DNA of 37,500 nucleotides from Glandiceps talaboti (taxonomy: Eukaryota > Hemichordata > Enteropneusta > Spengelidae). The notes under the pieces are model-generated. The model saw only the letters and a list, made by a program, of their open reading frames with translations, did not search any database and was not told the DNA's origin. Position 1 is the stretch's first letter, and each line of letters begins with the position of its first letter. A program made the position numbers and the translations under genes. The stretch lies in assembly GCF_964340395.1 (NCBI RefSeq), contig NC_135553.1, forward strand, positions 23,391,949 through 23,429,448, given 5' to 3'. Below, in pieces: positions 12,611 through 23,697 of this stretch.

Positions 12611-12630
12611 AGAATATTCAAGAATATTCA
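12611..12630. promoter_or_regulatory. heat-shock-element-like array
   Basis: Two abutting copies of AGAATATTCA give four alternating nGAAn/nTTCn pentamers with perfect spacing, the HSF-binding arrangement. It lies about 1 kb upstream of the first coding exon of LRRC45, in AT-rich DNA where chance matches are easier. Confidence 0.3.
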
Positions 12631-12946
12631 AAATACTGGTATAATTACTAGTTTACTAATTTGTATTTTATCAAGCCATCTCATTACTGATTAGATAATT
12701 CTGTCTGATAAGATACATTTTTTCTGGTTTCACCAGAATTAGTTGCTATGGAAAATAAATTTGTAACATATATTTCATTTTATATGGCCAAATATGAGAA
12801 CGTTCAACTTAATGTTTTTGATTTCAATGAAGCATATAGTAACAGCTTGTGCCCTTCTGACTCCAGTTAGTACAGACAATAAATACCACAGTGGCTAGCA
12901 TTAAATCTTTTGCCAACATGCACATATGTATCATGGTATGTAATGT

Positions 12947-12947
12947 G

Positions 12948-12998
<51 letters not shown>

Positions 12999-13058
12999 GT
13001 CTATCTGTGTCTGTGTCTGTGTGTGCATGTGTATGTGTGTGCGTGTTTGCATGTGCAT
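12947..13058. repeat. (GTCT)n microsatellite with degenerate (TG)-rich tail
   Basis: GTCT tetranucleotides run to about 12996, then mixed CTGTGT and TGTGCATG units. Confidence 0.95.
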
Positions 13059-13618
13059 TCTTTTGAGGATCTAACAATTCAATATTTAGTTAGAAAAGTA
13101 GCAACAAATTGTACAAGAAAATCACATAATTTTAGTCTAAATCACAAAATTTAAGATTACACCTACAAGTTCATCATTTTTAAAAAAAAGTATAATATAC
13201 ACACAACATACCATTTATTTTGATAATTATTCACACATTTTTTTACATCACTTTTTAAAGCTTAATTTGGAATATTATTAAAAATTTGTGTGTGAAAACA
13301 GTTGTCTGGCAAGGCAATAGAAAAGGTTGGTTCCTGAAGAAAAAAGTTACCCTATCTAACTCTTATAGCTCCATAGTTTGAAAGGTGCAGTCACTGGGTT
13401 GCTTATATAATCACTCACTATCTGATAGTATCCATGTGTGTGAGGGCATTATATATGTGGAAGTAATTCCTAGATGTTTCTGGCTAATAGCTCCATTGAT
13501 AAGATAATAATAATACTAATGTGAGAACCTGGGGTTAAATCCCTTCATCTCTTGAGTCTCACAAGTTATATGTATTCTATACTTTCACTTGCATAACACA
13601 GATAGTAGTGTGGATGTC

Positions 13619-13856
13619 ATGGATGAATTCAAAGCCACCTATCTTCGTCTATGCAAAGACAACCATGTCTCACCTCAAGAATCAGTCATGGAAGTACTTC
13701 GAAGTTCTAAACACAGTCCTGGGTCTTCAAGATCAAGACTAGATTTATCCACCACTAGTTTATCAACAGAAACATGTGCAGTACTCGGCAAAGCTTTGTC
13801 AGCTGATCGTCTCTTTGTAGAAATCAACTTTGCTGACTGTATGATAGGAGATGAAG
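13619..13856 (+). CDS. LRRC45: LRRC45 coding exon 1
   Basis: Acceptor ends at 13601. Coding starts at ATG 13619 and ends at GAAG|GTAATG, phase 1. It encodes the N-terminal helix region and first LRR. Confidence 0.92.
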
Positions 13857-16800
13857 GTAATGTAAAGTTACAATAGTAAGAAAATTTGAAATACAACAAT
13901 ATATATATGCAAATAAATCTTCAAATATTCCAAAATAATTTGTCATATATGTCCAGGGAATTTGCTGTTCGATTTGATTTGATTTGATAATCAAAGACTT
14001 AATGTTTGAATAATTAATTAAACTTTAATTCCAATATTTAGTACATCATGTTTTTGTTGGAGTTCATCAAGAATTTAGAGTTTTGGACCAAAGCCCTTGT
14101 AGTTGCATGTGCTCCTGTCGAGTCATTTCATACTTAGGTAATTTTTATTCACATTTTATTTCTTCCATTCTTTGCTGTTAAGGTATAAGAATGATAGCCT
14201 ATGGTATGTCTTCCAATGTGGCAGCAAAGACACTTGATTTAAAAGGAAACAATATACGAGGCAATGGTGCAGAAGCAATTGGTAAAATGCTAAGACACAA
14301 CCATACTTTGAAAAGGTAATTACTTGCATTTTTTTATGTATGGCAAACACAGAATCCCCAGTCTCTTTTATTACACTGTTGGTATAGAGAATACAGTTCA
14401 TTTGAACCCTTAGAATGCCACAATAATGTATACACTATCAAGGCAGTTAGGACCATGAGAATCTTCACTCTCAGTATCATAGCACTTTTTGACTGTATGA
14501 AGTATATTTTCTGTCAGTGTTAATAAAATGTTAGAGTGTAAAATTCTCTTTGTCCTACAAGTTGAAGTGACGTGCTCAGTGGTATATATTGAAGGAGGTG
14601 TGGGTGGGTGGGTGGGTGGGTTGGTGGGGAGGGGTCATATTGTCATACAGTCCATTGAAATGACAAAATATTCTCAGTTGTGAGTATGAAAATTGATATT
14701 CCAGACATAAGGCAAATATTAGTAATAGTAATATAGTAGTATGATGTCATTCATTCAAGACAGTTTTGGGATTTTGTTATACCTAGACTAATCTTGTACA
14801 TTGTACACAGTAACACTATTAGTAAAACACACATATTACTGACCACAATATTCTGAATATGTTGCTGAATACAAAAACACACATCTCTGTTTGCATATAC
14901 ATGTAGTATTACAGTTGGTATAACATGTAGTGTGCACGACCTGTAGTAGTCTGTAAAGTCTGATTGATATCACTTGTACTCGCATTTTATTCATACAGTA
15001 TTACATGTACCAAAGTTACCCTTAGAGAACTCACACCAGCATTGAAAATGTGCAATACCATGTTTTGAGTTTGTTGGTTGAAGAGGTATTTTCTTGATTT
15101 CTAAATACAATTCTGGGTTCATGTATTCATACTCATAGATAAGTTTCTATTTTATCATCTGTAGCTTGGTTCTGGAGTGGAACTCTATAGGCATGTGGGA
15201 GAACTCATTTGCAGCATTTGCAGAAGGTGTATCTTCAAACAACACACTGGAATTGTTAGACCTTCGGAATAATCAAATTGGCCATGATTCAGCTGGGGAA
15301 CTAGCTGTAGCTTTACAGAGAAATACAACTGTTAAATTGATAGGTATGTTGATATAAAGGAGTAAACACATTCTGTTTTGTCATTGTGTGTGTAGAATTG
15401 GCAAACATTCAGAGAGGGGGGAAGTGACCCAGAACATCATACATGGAGTTATATTAGCTTCATGATTTTTGTAGTTAAGTAAAATCGTGGAATTTCATTT
15501 TGATTTACATAGGGAAGTGATCATGCCTCCTGGAATAATAATTTGTTTTGACATGTCAATATAGCATAAAACTAACTTTGGGGTCTAACCCATCAGTCAC
15601 AGTTAATGTTTGAGAACGGTGTTTAATACTATGTTTATGTGCATATATTTAGCATATTTGCATAATTTGATTCAATATGTCATGGCATGCATCTTGGAAG
15701 AGAGGAACATGTGAAAAATGAAAGCCATCATCCAGAATACCAGAATATCAAAAATGCAATTTTCCATACATATAACTTATTCAAACTGGCAAATGCAGTG
15801 TAATGATATTCTACGTTTTTATCATTATTTCCACACACACATATATATGAAATGTCTTCGTGTCAAATTCAGGTTCTTCCCAAATGCTCATACAATTGTA
15901 ACTTTGTTTATTTTTCACTTCTGTTCAAACAGATTTAAGGTGGAATAATGTTGGTTTGTTAGGAGGGCGTGCTTTACTCACTGCTTTACAACAGAATAAA
16001 ATTCTGACAAGACTTGACTTAGCTGGAAATAATGTACCTCAAGACATTGTGAAAGCAATAGGTAGGTAATCTGGTTTACTTACAAGTTACAAGTACAATT
16101 ACTTTATAACAGTGTCAATGAGTTACATCTCTGAAAACCATCTGTTTTTTATTCAAGTTAGGAAATTCTTTGTAGAAGCAATTTTCAGTGAGAGTTATTG
16201 ATATAGAGAAATCAGCTTGAATTGGGAAGATGAACTGAAAGTGATAGTTACGTGATTACGTAGAAATTCTTGTAAAATTGAAAGACGATATCCCACTTCT
16301 ACTATCAGTATAACTGAAAGAGTATCAGTATGAAAATTCCAACCGTTATAAACTTATAAAGATTACCAGTAGAAATTTAACCAATATACACAAAATAATT
16401 TAATAAGCTAAACGCTTCTGACTGTAAACTGTCAGTTTTACATGTAATAACTCTTTGATAGATGACACTGAACATGTGAATAAGTCATGTGATTATAGAG
16501 AATGCTCCTAAAGATCTAAGAAAATATCAAAACCTGAAAATATCAATGTATATAATGAGGCCAAATAAAAAAAAAATGTGTTTCTGATAACACGACCAAC
16601 CCTAGTTTAACCCTCCGACCCTAAACAATTTTTAAAAGACATTTTAAAGCAAAATGATCCTTCATGCACACCTGTTTACTTTCCCCAGTGATGTCTGTAC
16701 ATTTTTCATCAAACTATCAAAGAAGGGGGTAGTCTGACTGACATTTGTTTGTTTTGGAGTCGGAGCAATATTTTTCCATTCTCGCAAACCAGAGTTATTA

Positions 16801-19039
16801 TTCCAGTAGGGATAGGCTTGTTAAGAATGGTACCGTAAAACGGTCGTGGTTTGCAACGATGTATTTTTCAAAAATGAAAATAATTAAAAAGATAAATTAA
16901 AATAAAATAAATCCCAACCTACCTACTATATTTTCTGAGGCCATGTTATCAGAAACACATAATTATTTTTGTTCCGCCTTATGAGTGAAGACAGTTAAAA
17001 CCAGAACCAAAGTATCATGCCATGCTTGTTTTCACCCAGTTAGAGATCATTAATATTTGATGGTTTGTCAGGATAGTGATATAACCAGTGCTACATTATT
17101 CATTTAGAATCATTGTTATAAATTTTTAATCTCAACAATGTGTTTCAGATGTTGCCATTGCCAACAATGAAGACAGAGAAGCCGTCACCACTGAACATCG
17201 GACAAGGCAGGAAATACTCAGTAGGGAAATAAGACAGCTGAAAACTGAAAAAAGAGAGCAAGTATGTATGGATGAAGTTGATCCTCAAATTTAAAAAATC
17301 ACTAGAAAGTTATGATTAATGATATGATATATTTTGACACCACCAAATGTGTTGTGATGATGACAGTTACAGATGAAATGATGTTGGCTTGGTGTTTCAC
17401 TCATGGGACATTACAATTTTGACACAGAGCTAGACATATTTCAACTCTAGACTAACAATAACAGAGACACAACAAACACAGCAGGATCCTTTGCCCAATC
17501 ACATTGTACACTGATATGCATTGCTATTCTTTCACAGTGAAGTAAAAACAGGCTTCTAATGAAAATATTACACATGAACTTGAAGTGTATGAACTTGATA
17601 ATAAATGTATAATTCTATTTGTCTTTTCTCACAGTCAAGTGTAAATGTTTAAAAATTTCAATGAAGAAAATGAAAAGTACCCTGTTCTTTCTTTTTTCCC
17701 TGATTTCTTAACTTTCTAGTATACCTTTCTTTTTCTTGTTTTTGTACATGTGGGGTATGTTAACCCTTAATATAAAAAAAGTAGAAAACAAAGTAAATTT
17801 GACAGAGTTTTTCTGATTATTATCTAGATGTCTAATTTGATGGACAAACTGGACCATCAACAAGATGCACTGAGTAGAACCAGTAGGAACACAGCTCATA
17901 GGATTGGACAGCTCCAAGAAGCACTGGAGGAAAGAAAATCAGCTTTCAAAACTATTGCTTCAAAGTAAGCAATTACTATCTTTGTTGTATACGTATTATC
18001 AGTAAGAACTTTTGTGCCCAGTATGATAAGAAAATAACTTAAATATATCAGACTGTGCAAAACATAACTTTTCTGAAATACTAAATATGCCCTAGATTGT
18101 AAGGTATGTAGCTGTATGCACTTCTTTGATTATGCGCAGCAGTATGAATGTATATGTACTGAATAGATTAAGGAGGGCACAGTATGACAAATCTAAATAT
18201 GGCCGTATGTACTATTGGGCTAAAAGTCAATTTAGTACAACCATTTCATTGACTGTTTTACCACGACTTGTTGAGATAAAGGCACTTATACTTGAGTACC
18301 TCCAACTGCCTTATGCTCTAATCTCCTTTTTACTTGAGAAAAATCCATGCAAAAGAAAGATTTTTAAGTATTGAATCTGTCAACTAACCAACGTTCTTCT
18401 AAATTACTAGTACCTTACTCTATAGTTAGTGATATTGTACCCTACATTGTACTTTTTCTTTGTGTACAGGTTGTCCATGACAGAAGCTAGTTTAGCCCTT
18501 GCTGAACAAAAATCCTCAGAATTGGTTGATATTTTAGGAAAAACAAGACATGAAAATGCTGAACTTGTAACAAACCATCAAGAAGAATTGAAATCAGAGA
18601 AGGATGTAAGTAGTAATAGATCACACTATAGAGACACCACAGTTATCAGAGTCATACTGCCCAACAGATATATAAATATTTTAATGTGAAAATGTGATAT
18701 TATCACAACAGTGTCTGTACGTATCCTAGGAAACACTGCTGTACTGTAGATGTAAACAGTGTAGCTAATATGATTGCTCTTACAGAAGTGCATGGTAGAA
18801 ATTATAACAGTTAGCTGTCTAAGGCTGTAAATGCTGCAGGAAATGTTGCATACAATCTAAATACAAGTCACATTGACACTTGTACCTTTTTTGACATTGT
18901 GCTTTGTTCTATTCATACATTCCAGTAAGTGCAGGGGATTACTGGTACTGGTAGCACAGCTTGGATTGTGTAAATACAAATTATTGACTGCAATGAAAGA
19001 CAACGGTAGCTTTTGCAATGTAACTAGATTAACAAACTG

Positions 19040-19102
<63 letters not shown>

Positions 19103-22100
19103 TACACACACACACACACACACACAAATATTACTTGATTTGGTTGCTTGATTATGGATGTTTCCAATTATAAGGGCCTAAAAAAAATTAGTATGTTTAA
19201 AGGGAACTGTGTTTCAAATGTTATGGAGCCATTGCACTGTAACATCAAAAACTGAAGAACAAGTTTGTTTTCCACTCCATTTTTTTTGCAGAATGTTATG
19301 ATTTTGTGTACTAAAAACAATGTTCACGATATATTTTAGCTATTTTGTTAGGTGTAATGTATGTAATTTGTTGCTTATGTATGCATGATTTTATTGATCA
19401 AAACACCAGGAGAATTTTTATATACATGAAATATAGCTATATGTTTCTCTCAAATAGAGTTAGAAAGTCCTCAAAATTACAGAATAATATTTCACATTTA
19501 AATGGTCACTATACTTTGACAATGTGGGACGTAATTTCCAAAATGAATTTTACCCCGGTAATCATTCTGTGTCCTACTCTGAGAGTTTATTTACACATTT
19601 TAATATTTAAATTTACACTCAAAATTACCAACAAACAGTGCATAATTTAATCATTTGGTATTCTATTGTGGTAGTATTTGCCAATAGTTTACCGTACATT
19701 TGAAGTTACAAACATACAGAATACAGTATGACACAATACAATTTCGATTGTGATTTCAGAGTTTCATATTTACACTGTACCGGGACATTTACAGTAGAAG
19801 GTACAAATACACCACAGAATTTAATATGTCTGTATCTAATTTTGATGTTATGATTTAATAATTTAGGTTAATGTAGGCATAGCTACAAATGAAATAAAGT
19901 GAGGAAATGAGTGACAAAGCCAGAGACATACACAGCTGTTTCACATCTTGCAATTATAAAGCCAATGATTTATTACCTAGGCAATGTGTTATAGGGGTTT
20001 GGACTGAAGGTTAGGATATTAAAAAAGGCTAGAATACTCAACATAATATGGCAGCATCTGCTCTTTGAATATTGATAGTAAAAAATGGTTATTGTGAAAC
20101 ACTGGACATACAGCCCTACCCCAATCTGATTAAAATCTGATGTAGTGTACATGGCACGATTTCTTGTTGGCTGTTACATTTACTGTCGTTTGTTCTTTTG
20201 TTAGTGCTCATTACATGCATCTGTCACAATACCATAGTTTTTCCCGAACCCAATCTCGTACTTATGAGTAGCATAACCAGAATCTGTATTACAGTGTAAC
20301 ACTCAACGTTCCAAATTGAAAGAGAGAGAACCACCTAACAATAATGATAACATCGTTGTCTGTGCTTTGCGCTTGAGCTGTTATTGAACAAAACATTCTG
20401 AAGTACTGTACCCATATGTTTACAGCGCAGTATGCATTTTCATTGGTTAAGTGAATTCACTCAACGCTCTCTGTGTCTCGGGGGGAAAACCTATGGTATT
20501 GTATCAGATGTATGTAACGAGCATTCATAAAAGAACAAATGACAGTAAATGTAACAGCCAAAAAGAAATTACGATGTGTACACTACATCGGATTTTAATC
20601 AGATTGAGCTCTACCTTTCAATCTTTTGCAATTTATTCAGTTTAACATACAAACAAAGACTTAGTACATGTTACTTCACATTGATTTTTCAAGTAGGAAG
20701 ACATGATAAAATTGTTTTATGAATTAAAAATCCAAAATAAATACCAAATCCGCATCGATACGGCCACTTTAACAGATTTTTGATAAGTATTATTTGTGAA
20801 TCTTTCACTTGTTCAAATATCAACTTTTTCCCTATTTAGGATGTGTATAAATGGCAAGAAATATGACTTTTTTAGTAGATAATTCAAAATGAATACCTAT
20901 ATGGTAATTCATGTACATGAGAAACATGAATTTTGTATCATACGTTTAATATTTAGCAAAAATTCTTGTTATGTTTTATCTGCAGGAAAGGTTTGCTAAA
21001 GAATCTAAGCTGTTGAAAGAGTTAGGTGATGTACAAGACAGAAATATGAAACTGGAGAACAAAGTTGATGAATTAGACAGACGATGTCAACAACAGAAAG
21101 AACAAATTTATGAACTCAAAGAAGATATCACTGAAGTGAATGCTGAAATAAAAGTCAAAGCATCTCAAGCAGAAGGTACACTTATCAATCATCCTACTAA
21201 CTAAGAATCAAATTGATTGGCAGGCAGAAAGATCACATGACTCAAAATGAATTTCTCGGCAAATCAGGACAGTTGTTGTATATTCATATAGATATGTACA
21301 TTCTGTCTGTTCTCTTGGATATTTCAAACATTTCATTAAAATTGCAAGATATATCTGCAGAGAGACTCATCAATTTATTTATTACCAAATAACAAAATAA
21401 CTCCTCTTGACAATCAGAGATGTGTTGTAATACACAGTAAATTTTGTGGCACAGTATCAAAAAACATACACTATGTAAACATGTTGTGTGGAGGAATTAT
21501 TTTAGTGTCGGCAATGCTTTGGTGGAGGATACGAGTGTGGGAAAGGGGTTGGGTTTCAGCCTTATCCAAGAACAAGCACTCAGTTCAACTTTTATGATTA
21601 TAGATATATTCAAATTCAAGCTGTGTGATCTACTAAGTACATACTCTTTTATCGTCAGAAAAACTGAATTTGGAAAAGCTTAAAATGAAGGAAGCACTAC
21701 GGGATGCACAGCAAAGACATGAGAAAGATATGGAGAGAGTGAGAGTAGATGCTGAGGACACAGAGAGAGCCCTGAAAGACAGAATCCAGAAACTTGAACA
21801 TCATAGGCAAAATCTTGAAGAAGAGGCCAGTCGAATCAAAGCCTTGCAGGTGTCTGAAAGAATGTCACATGAAGAAAACTTATTGCAAGCCAAGCAACGA
21901 ATTAAAGATGAGGAGGTACTTATTAAAGTTTGCCTAATTTTTATTTGTTTAGTATCCACTAAATTACAAGTGACCAGCTCTTTAACTTTACAAGAGTGGT
22001 TTCCATTGGCCATTAAGTAATTATGGGCATTTGAAAGCCATTTGATCTACTGAGTTGTTAAATCAGATCTGGCAATTATTTTATCAACATGCCCTGTATT

Positions 22101-23697
22101 CTGCCCCTCCCGAACCTATGCCACAGTCTCCTAACTTTTTAAATATTTTTTTTTTGTGTTTTTGTAGCTACAAAGAAGTAAACATTTGGAAGACAAGATA
22201 CGAATGTTACAGAATGCTAAAGATGATATTCAACAACACTCCTCACAACAAAGTCAAACCATTGCTGAACTTCAATCCAGATTTAGCAATTCAACTTATG
22301 AAGTAGAATCGTTGAAGAGGAAAATTGAAGATTTGAATCAGGTTGGTAAAGGATAGGATATTATTAACCCTAGAAAAATTACTCAACACAATGTCAAGAA
22401 ATCTTTTCCCACTCTCTAGAAATTTCTTTCTTATGTTCTACAATAGGCCATTTCAGACACAAACAGGAAATTGAGAATACAGCGCCCTCACTCAAATTGG
22501 GGTATCATCACCTCATAGTACTGTTTCTTAAGAGCTTTGTCCCTTGGTATTCTGTAGAAGTGTAAATCAGGGATGTTTTTTGTATTGTTCAGACATCGAG
22601 GAAAGCAGTAGTGTTGTATGATTAACTGAGTAACCTATACCATGTATACCCCCAAGGTACACACAGACAGGAAGTAGAGTGCCACCATGACAAATTTTGG
22701 AAAGGCTTATTAGATCTATGGGTAATAGTAGCTTTGATAGATTGGAGTGATTTTGATATTGATAACTGCAAAGTTAATTCATATAATGATATATAAATAT
22801 GCAACCTTAATTGTAATTACAAGGAGATTCAATATTTACGGAGCACAACTTAGAGATATTGACTGATTGTCAAACTAAAACAGATGTATTGTTCCAAGAA
22901 ATAAACTCAGTCCAACTACGACAATTGAAGTCATTAGAAGTGAGCGGGAGTACATCAAAATATTGACAAACTGTGAGGTGGAAATGATGGACATAGTCAA
23001 CCAGTTACTATAATCTTCAGCTGATCTTTATTAATACCGACGTTTCGGCAATACACAAATTGCCTTCTTCAGGGTAAAAAAACTAATAGGTAAAAAATGA
23101 ATAAAATCGAATATAAAATGCTAAAAATGTGCACATGGTACAAGTGTGAATAACAAATGCTAAAGACTAAGACAGGTGCACAGATAGGTGGGTAATTGCA
23201 CCAGATTGATTGATAGGCAGACAATTAATTGCAATGTAATATTAAATGTCTAACTGGTAGTATCTAACAAGTCATGCTTCAGAAAAGGTTCATCAGATTA
23301 GTTGATATTTTCTTATGTTTGGGAATTTCTATTTTATCACTTTTAGGAATTGTCGGGGAAAAGTAACGAAACACTGTCAGAAGTAGCCAAGGTGAAACTC
23401 AGCTTTCAGAAACAGATAAACCGAATGGAAGCAGACATACAAGATGTTGACGAACTCCGAGATAAATGTAACAAATTAGAAAAACAACTATTAGAGCAGT
23501 CCAAACAAAACAGAGAAACCATGGCAGCAAAGGAAGCAGAACTGGCAGCAATGCAAGAGAGGTTCAGGATGAAAGATGGAGAAATTGCCAGGATGCGAGA
23601 AGACGAGGCTCAACGTGTTAACATGTTACAATCAGCTATTATGAGTTATGTCAGCAGTTCAAGAACGTCCCCAGGAGCATCACCATATAAGGCATGA
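13619..23697 (+). CDS. LRRC45: LRRC45, leucine-rich repeat and coiled-coil centrosome linker protein, 11 coding exons
   Basis: Eleven exons join without a frame break to 678 residues, close to the about 670 of the human protein. Residues 1-227 hold six to seven ribonuclease-inhibitor-like LRRs ([81 protein letters not shown]). Residues about 228-650 are almost unbroken Glu/Lys/Gln-rich coiled coil, ending in a conserved patch ([20 protein letters not shown]). In vertebrates LRRC45 sits at the proximal end of centrioles, binds C-NAP1 and rootletin, and supports centrosome cohesion and ciliogenesis. The start ATG matches the conserved MDEF..Y.RLC N terminus, with an acceptor CACAG 17 bases upstream and therefore a non-coding first exon. 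The copy looks intact and functional. Confidence 0.95.
14183..14315 (+). CDS. LRRC45: LRRC45 coding exon 2
   Basis: Acceptor TTAAG, donor AAAAG|GTAATT, entry phase 1 and exit phase 2. It carries [20 protein letters not shown]. Confidence 0.92.
14316..15164 (+). other. LRRC45 intron
   Basis: Holds a short GGGT-rich stretch (about 14600-14635) and otherwise nothing recognisable. Confidence 0.7.
15165..15343 (+). CDS. LRRC45: LRRC45 coding exon 3
   Basis: Acceptor CTGTAG, donor ATAG|GTATGT. Encodes [20 protein letters not shown] and the next [23 protein letters not shown]. Confidence 0.93.
15344..15932 (+). other. LRRC45 intron
   Basis: A 589-base phase-1 intron with no recognised element. 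Confidence 0.7.
15933..16061 (+). CDS. LRRC45: LRRC45 coding exon 4
   Basis: Encodes [19 protein letters not shown] and [16 protein letters not shown]. Two donors four bases apart are possible (GTAGGT and GTAATC). Only the first keeps the frame. Confidence 0.93.
16062..17148 (+). other. LRRC45 intron carrying a foldback element
   Basis: A 1.09 kb intron that contains the inverted-repeat element at 16553-16984. Confidence 0.8.
16553..16984. mobile_element. MITE-like foldback element, about 430 bp, with about 40-bp terminal inverted repeats
   Basis: The left end ATGAGGCCAAATAAA.. followed by TGTGTTTCTGATAACA (about 16554-16593) is matched in inverted orientation at the right end (about 16943-16984). 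There, the reverse complement reads ATAAGGCGGAACAAA.. followed by TGTGTTTCTGATAACA. The interior is non-coding and the superfamily is unknown. Confidence 0.65.
17149..17261 (+). CDS. LRRC45: LRRC45 coding exon 5
   Basis: Acceptor TTTCAG, donor GCAA|GTATGT, exit phase 0. It starts the coiled coil ([13 protein letters not shown]). Confidence 0.92.
17262..17827 (+). other. LRRC45 intron
   Basis: A 566-base phase-0 intron with a pyrimidine-rich stretch near 17685-17740. No recognised element. Confidence 0.7.
17828..17964 (+). CDS. LRRC45: LRRC45 coding exon 6
   Basis: Acceptor ATCTAG, donor CAAA|GTAAGC, exit phase 2. It includes [15 protein letters not shown], which matches the conserved RVGQLQEALNER-type segment of the family. 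Confidence 0.93.
17965..18469 (+). other. LRRC45 intron
   Basis: A 505-base phase-2 intron. An open frame at 18126-18374 in it has no family resemblance. Confidence 0.7.
18470..18605 (+). CDS. LRRC45: LRRC45 coding exon 7
   Basis: Acceptor GTACAG, donor GGAT|GTAAGT, exit phase 0. Encodes [15 protein letters not shown], the most conserved coiled-coil segment. Confidence 0.93.
19041..19126. repeat. (AC)n microsatellite
   Basis: Alternating AC with one ATT interruption near 19101. Confidence 0.97.
20122..20606. mobile_element. MITE-like foldback element with about 145-bp terminal inverted repeats
   Basis: The left arm, from CAATCTGATTAAAATC at 20122 to about 20265, and the right arm, about 20465-20606, are reverse complements at roughly 80-85% by eye. 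Shared blocks include GGCTGTTACATTTACTGTC and ACAATACCATAG. The roughly 200-base loop has no coding potential. A TA just outside each end (20117-20118 and 20613-20614, 4 and 6 bases out) could be a target-site duplication. The superfamily is not identified. Confidence 0.75.
20986..21175 (+). CDS. LRRC45: LRRC45 coding exon 8
   Basis: Acceptor CTGCAG, donor GAAG|GTACAC, exit phase 1. It is coiled coil and includes [20 protein letters not shown]. Confidence 0.93.
21176..21658 (+). other. LRRC45 intron
   Basis: A 483-base phase-1 intron with no recognised element. Confidence 0.7.
21659..21915 (+). CDS. LRRC45: LRRC45 coding exon 9
   Basis: Acceptor CGTCAG, donor GGAG|GTACTT, exit phase 0. Coiled coil from [16 protein letters not shown] to RIKDEE. 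Confidence 0.93.
22168..22341 (+). CDS. LRRC45: LRRC45 coding exon 10
   Basis: Poly-T acceptor TTTTTGTAG, donor TCAG|GTTGGT, exit phase 0. Encodes [20 protein letters not shown] and the following coiled coil. The exon breaks up in a naive frame scan because it is short. Confidence 0.88.
22342..23346 (+). other. LRRC45 last intron, with Penelope-like motif
   Basis: A 1.0 kb phase-0 intron. It holds the hammerhead-like motif at 23034-23072 on the minus strand. Confidence 0.75.
23034..23072 (-). other. hammerhead-ribozyme-like core of a Penelope-like retroelement remnant
   Basis: On the minus strand CTGAAGA (plus 23066-23072) is followed by a hairpin, GGCAAT pairing ATTGCC around TTGTGT, then GAAA (plus 23043-23046) and CGTCGGTA. 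CTGANGA, stem II, then GAAA is the hammerhead core order. Penelope-like retroelements are known to carry minimal hammerheads in their terminal repeats. No GIY-YIG or reverse transcriptase coding is visible beside it, so this would be a solo fragment. Stem I is not obvious, so activity is doubtful. Confidence 0.45.
23347..23697 (+). CDS. LRRC45: LRRC45 coding exon 11 (last)
   Basis: Acceptor CTTTTAG, TGA at 23695-23697. It ends the coiled coil and includes [20 protein letters not shown] and a Ser/Pro-rich tail. Confidence 0.95.
   Translation, partial: ELSGKSNETLSEVAKVKLSFQKQINRMEADIQDVDELRDKCNKLEKQLLEQSKQNRETMAAKEAELAAMQERFRMKDGEIARMREDEAQRVNMLQSAIMSYVSSSRTSPGASPYKA

Larger units (their letters stand above)
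18606..20985 (+). other. LRRC45 intron, 2.4 kb, with (AC)n and a foldback element
   Basis: The largest intron of the gene. It contains the (AC)n tract at 19041-19126 and the inverted-repeat element at 20122-20606. Otherwise it is AT-rich with no recognised exon. Confidence 0.8.

Noticed and set aside
18126-18374. 82-codon open frame in an LRRC45 intron
   Set aside because: It lies between two well-supported exons and has no family resemblance.
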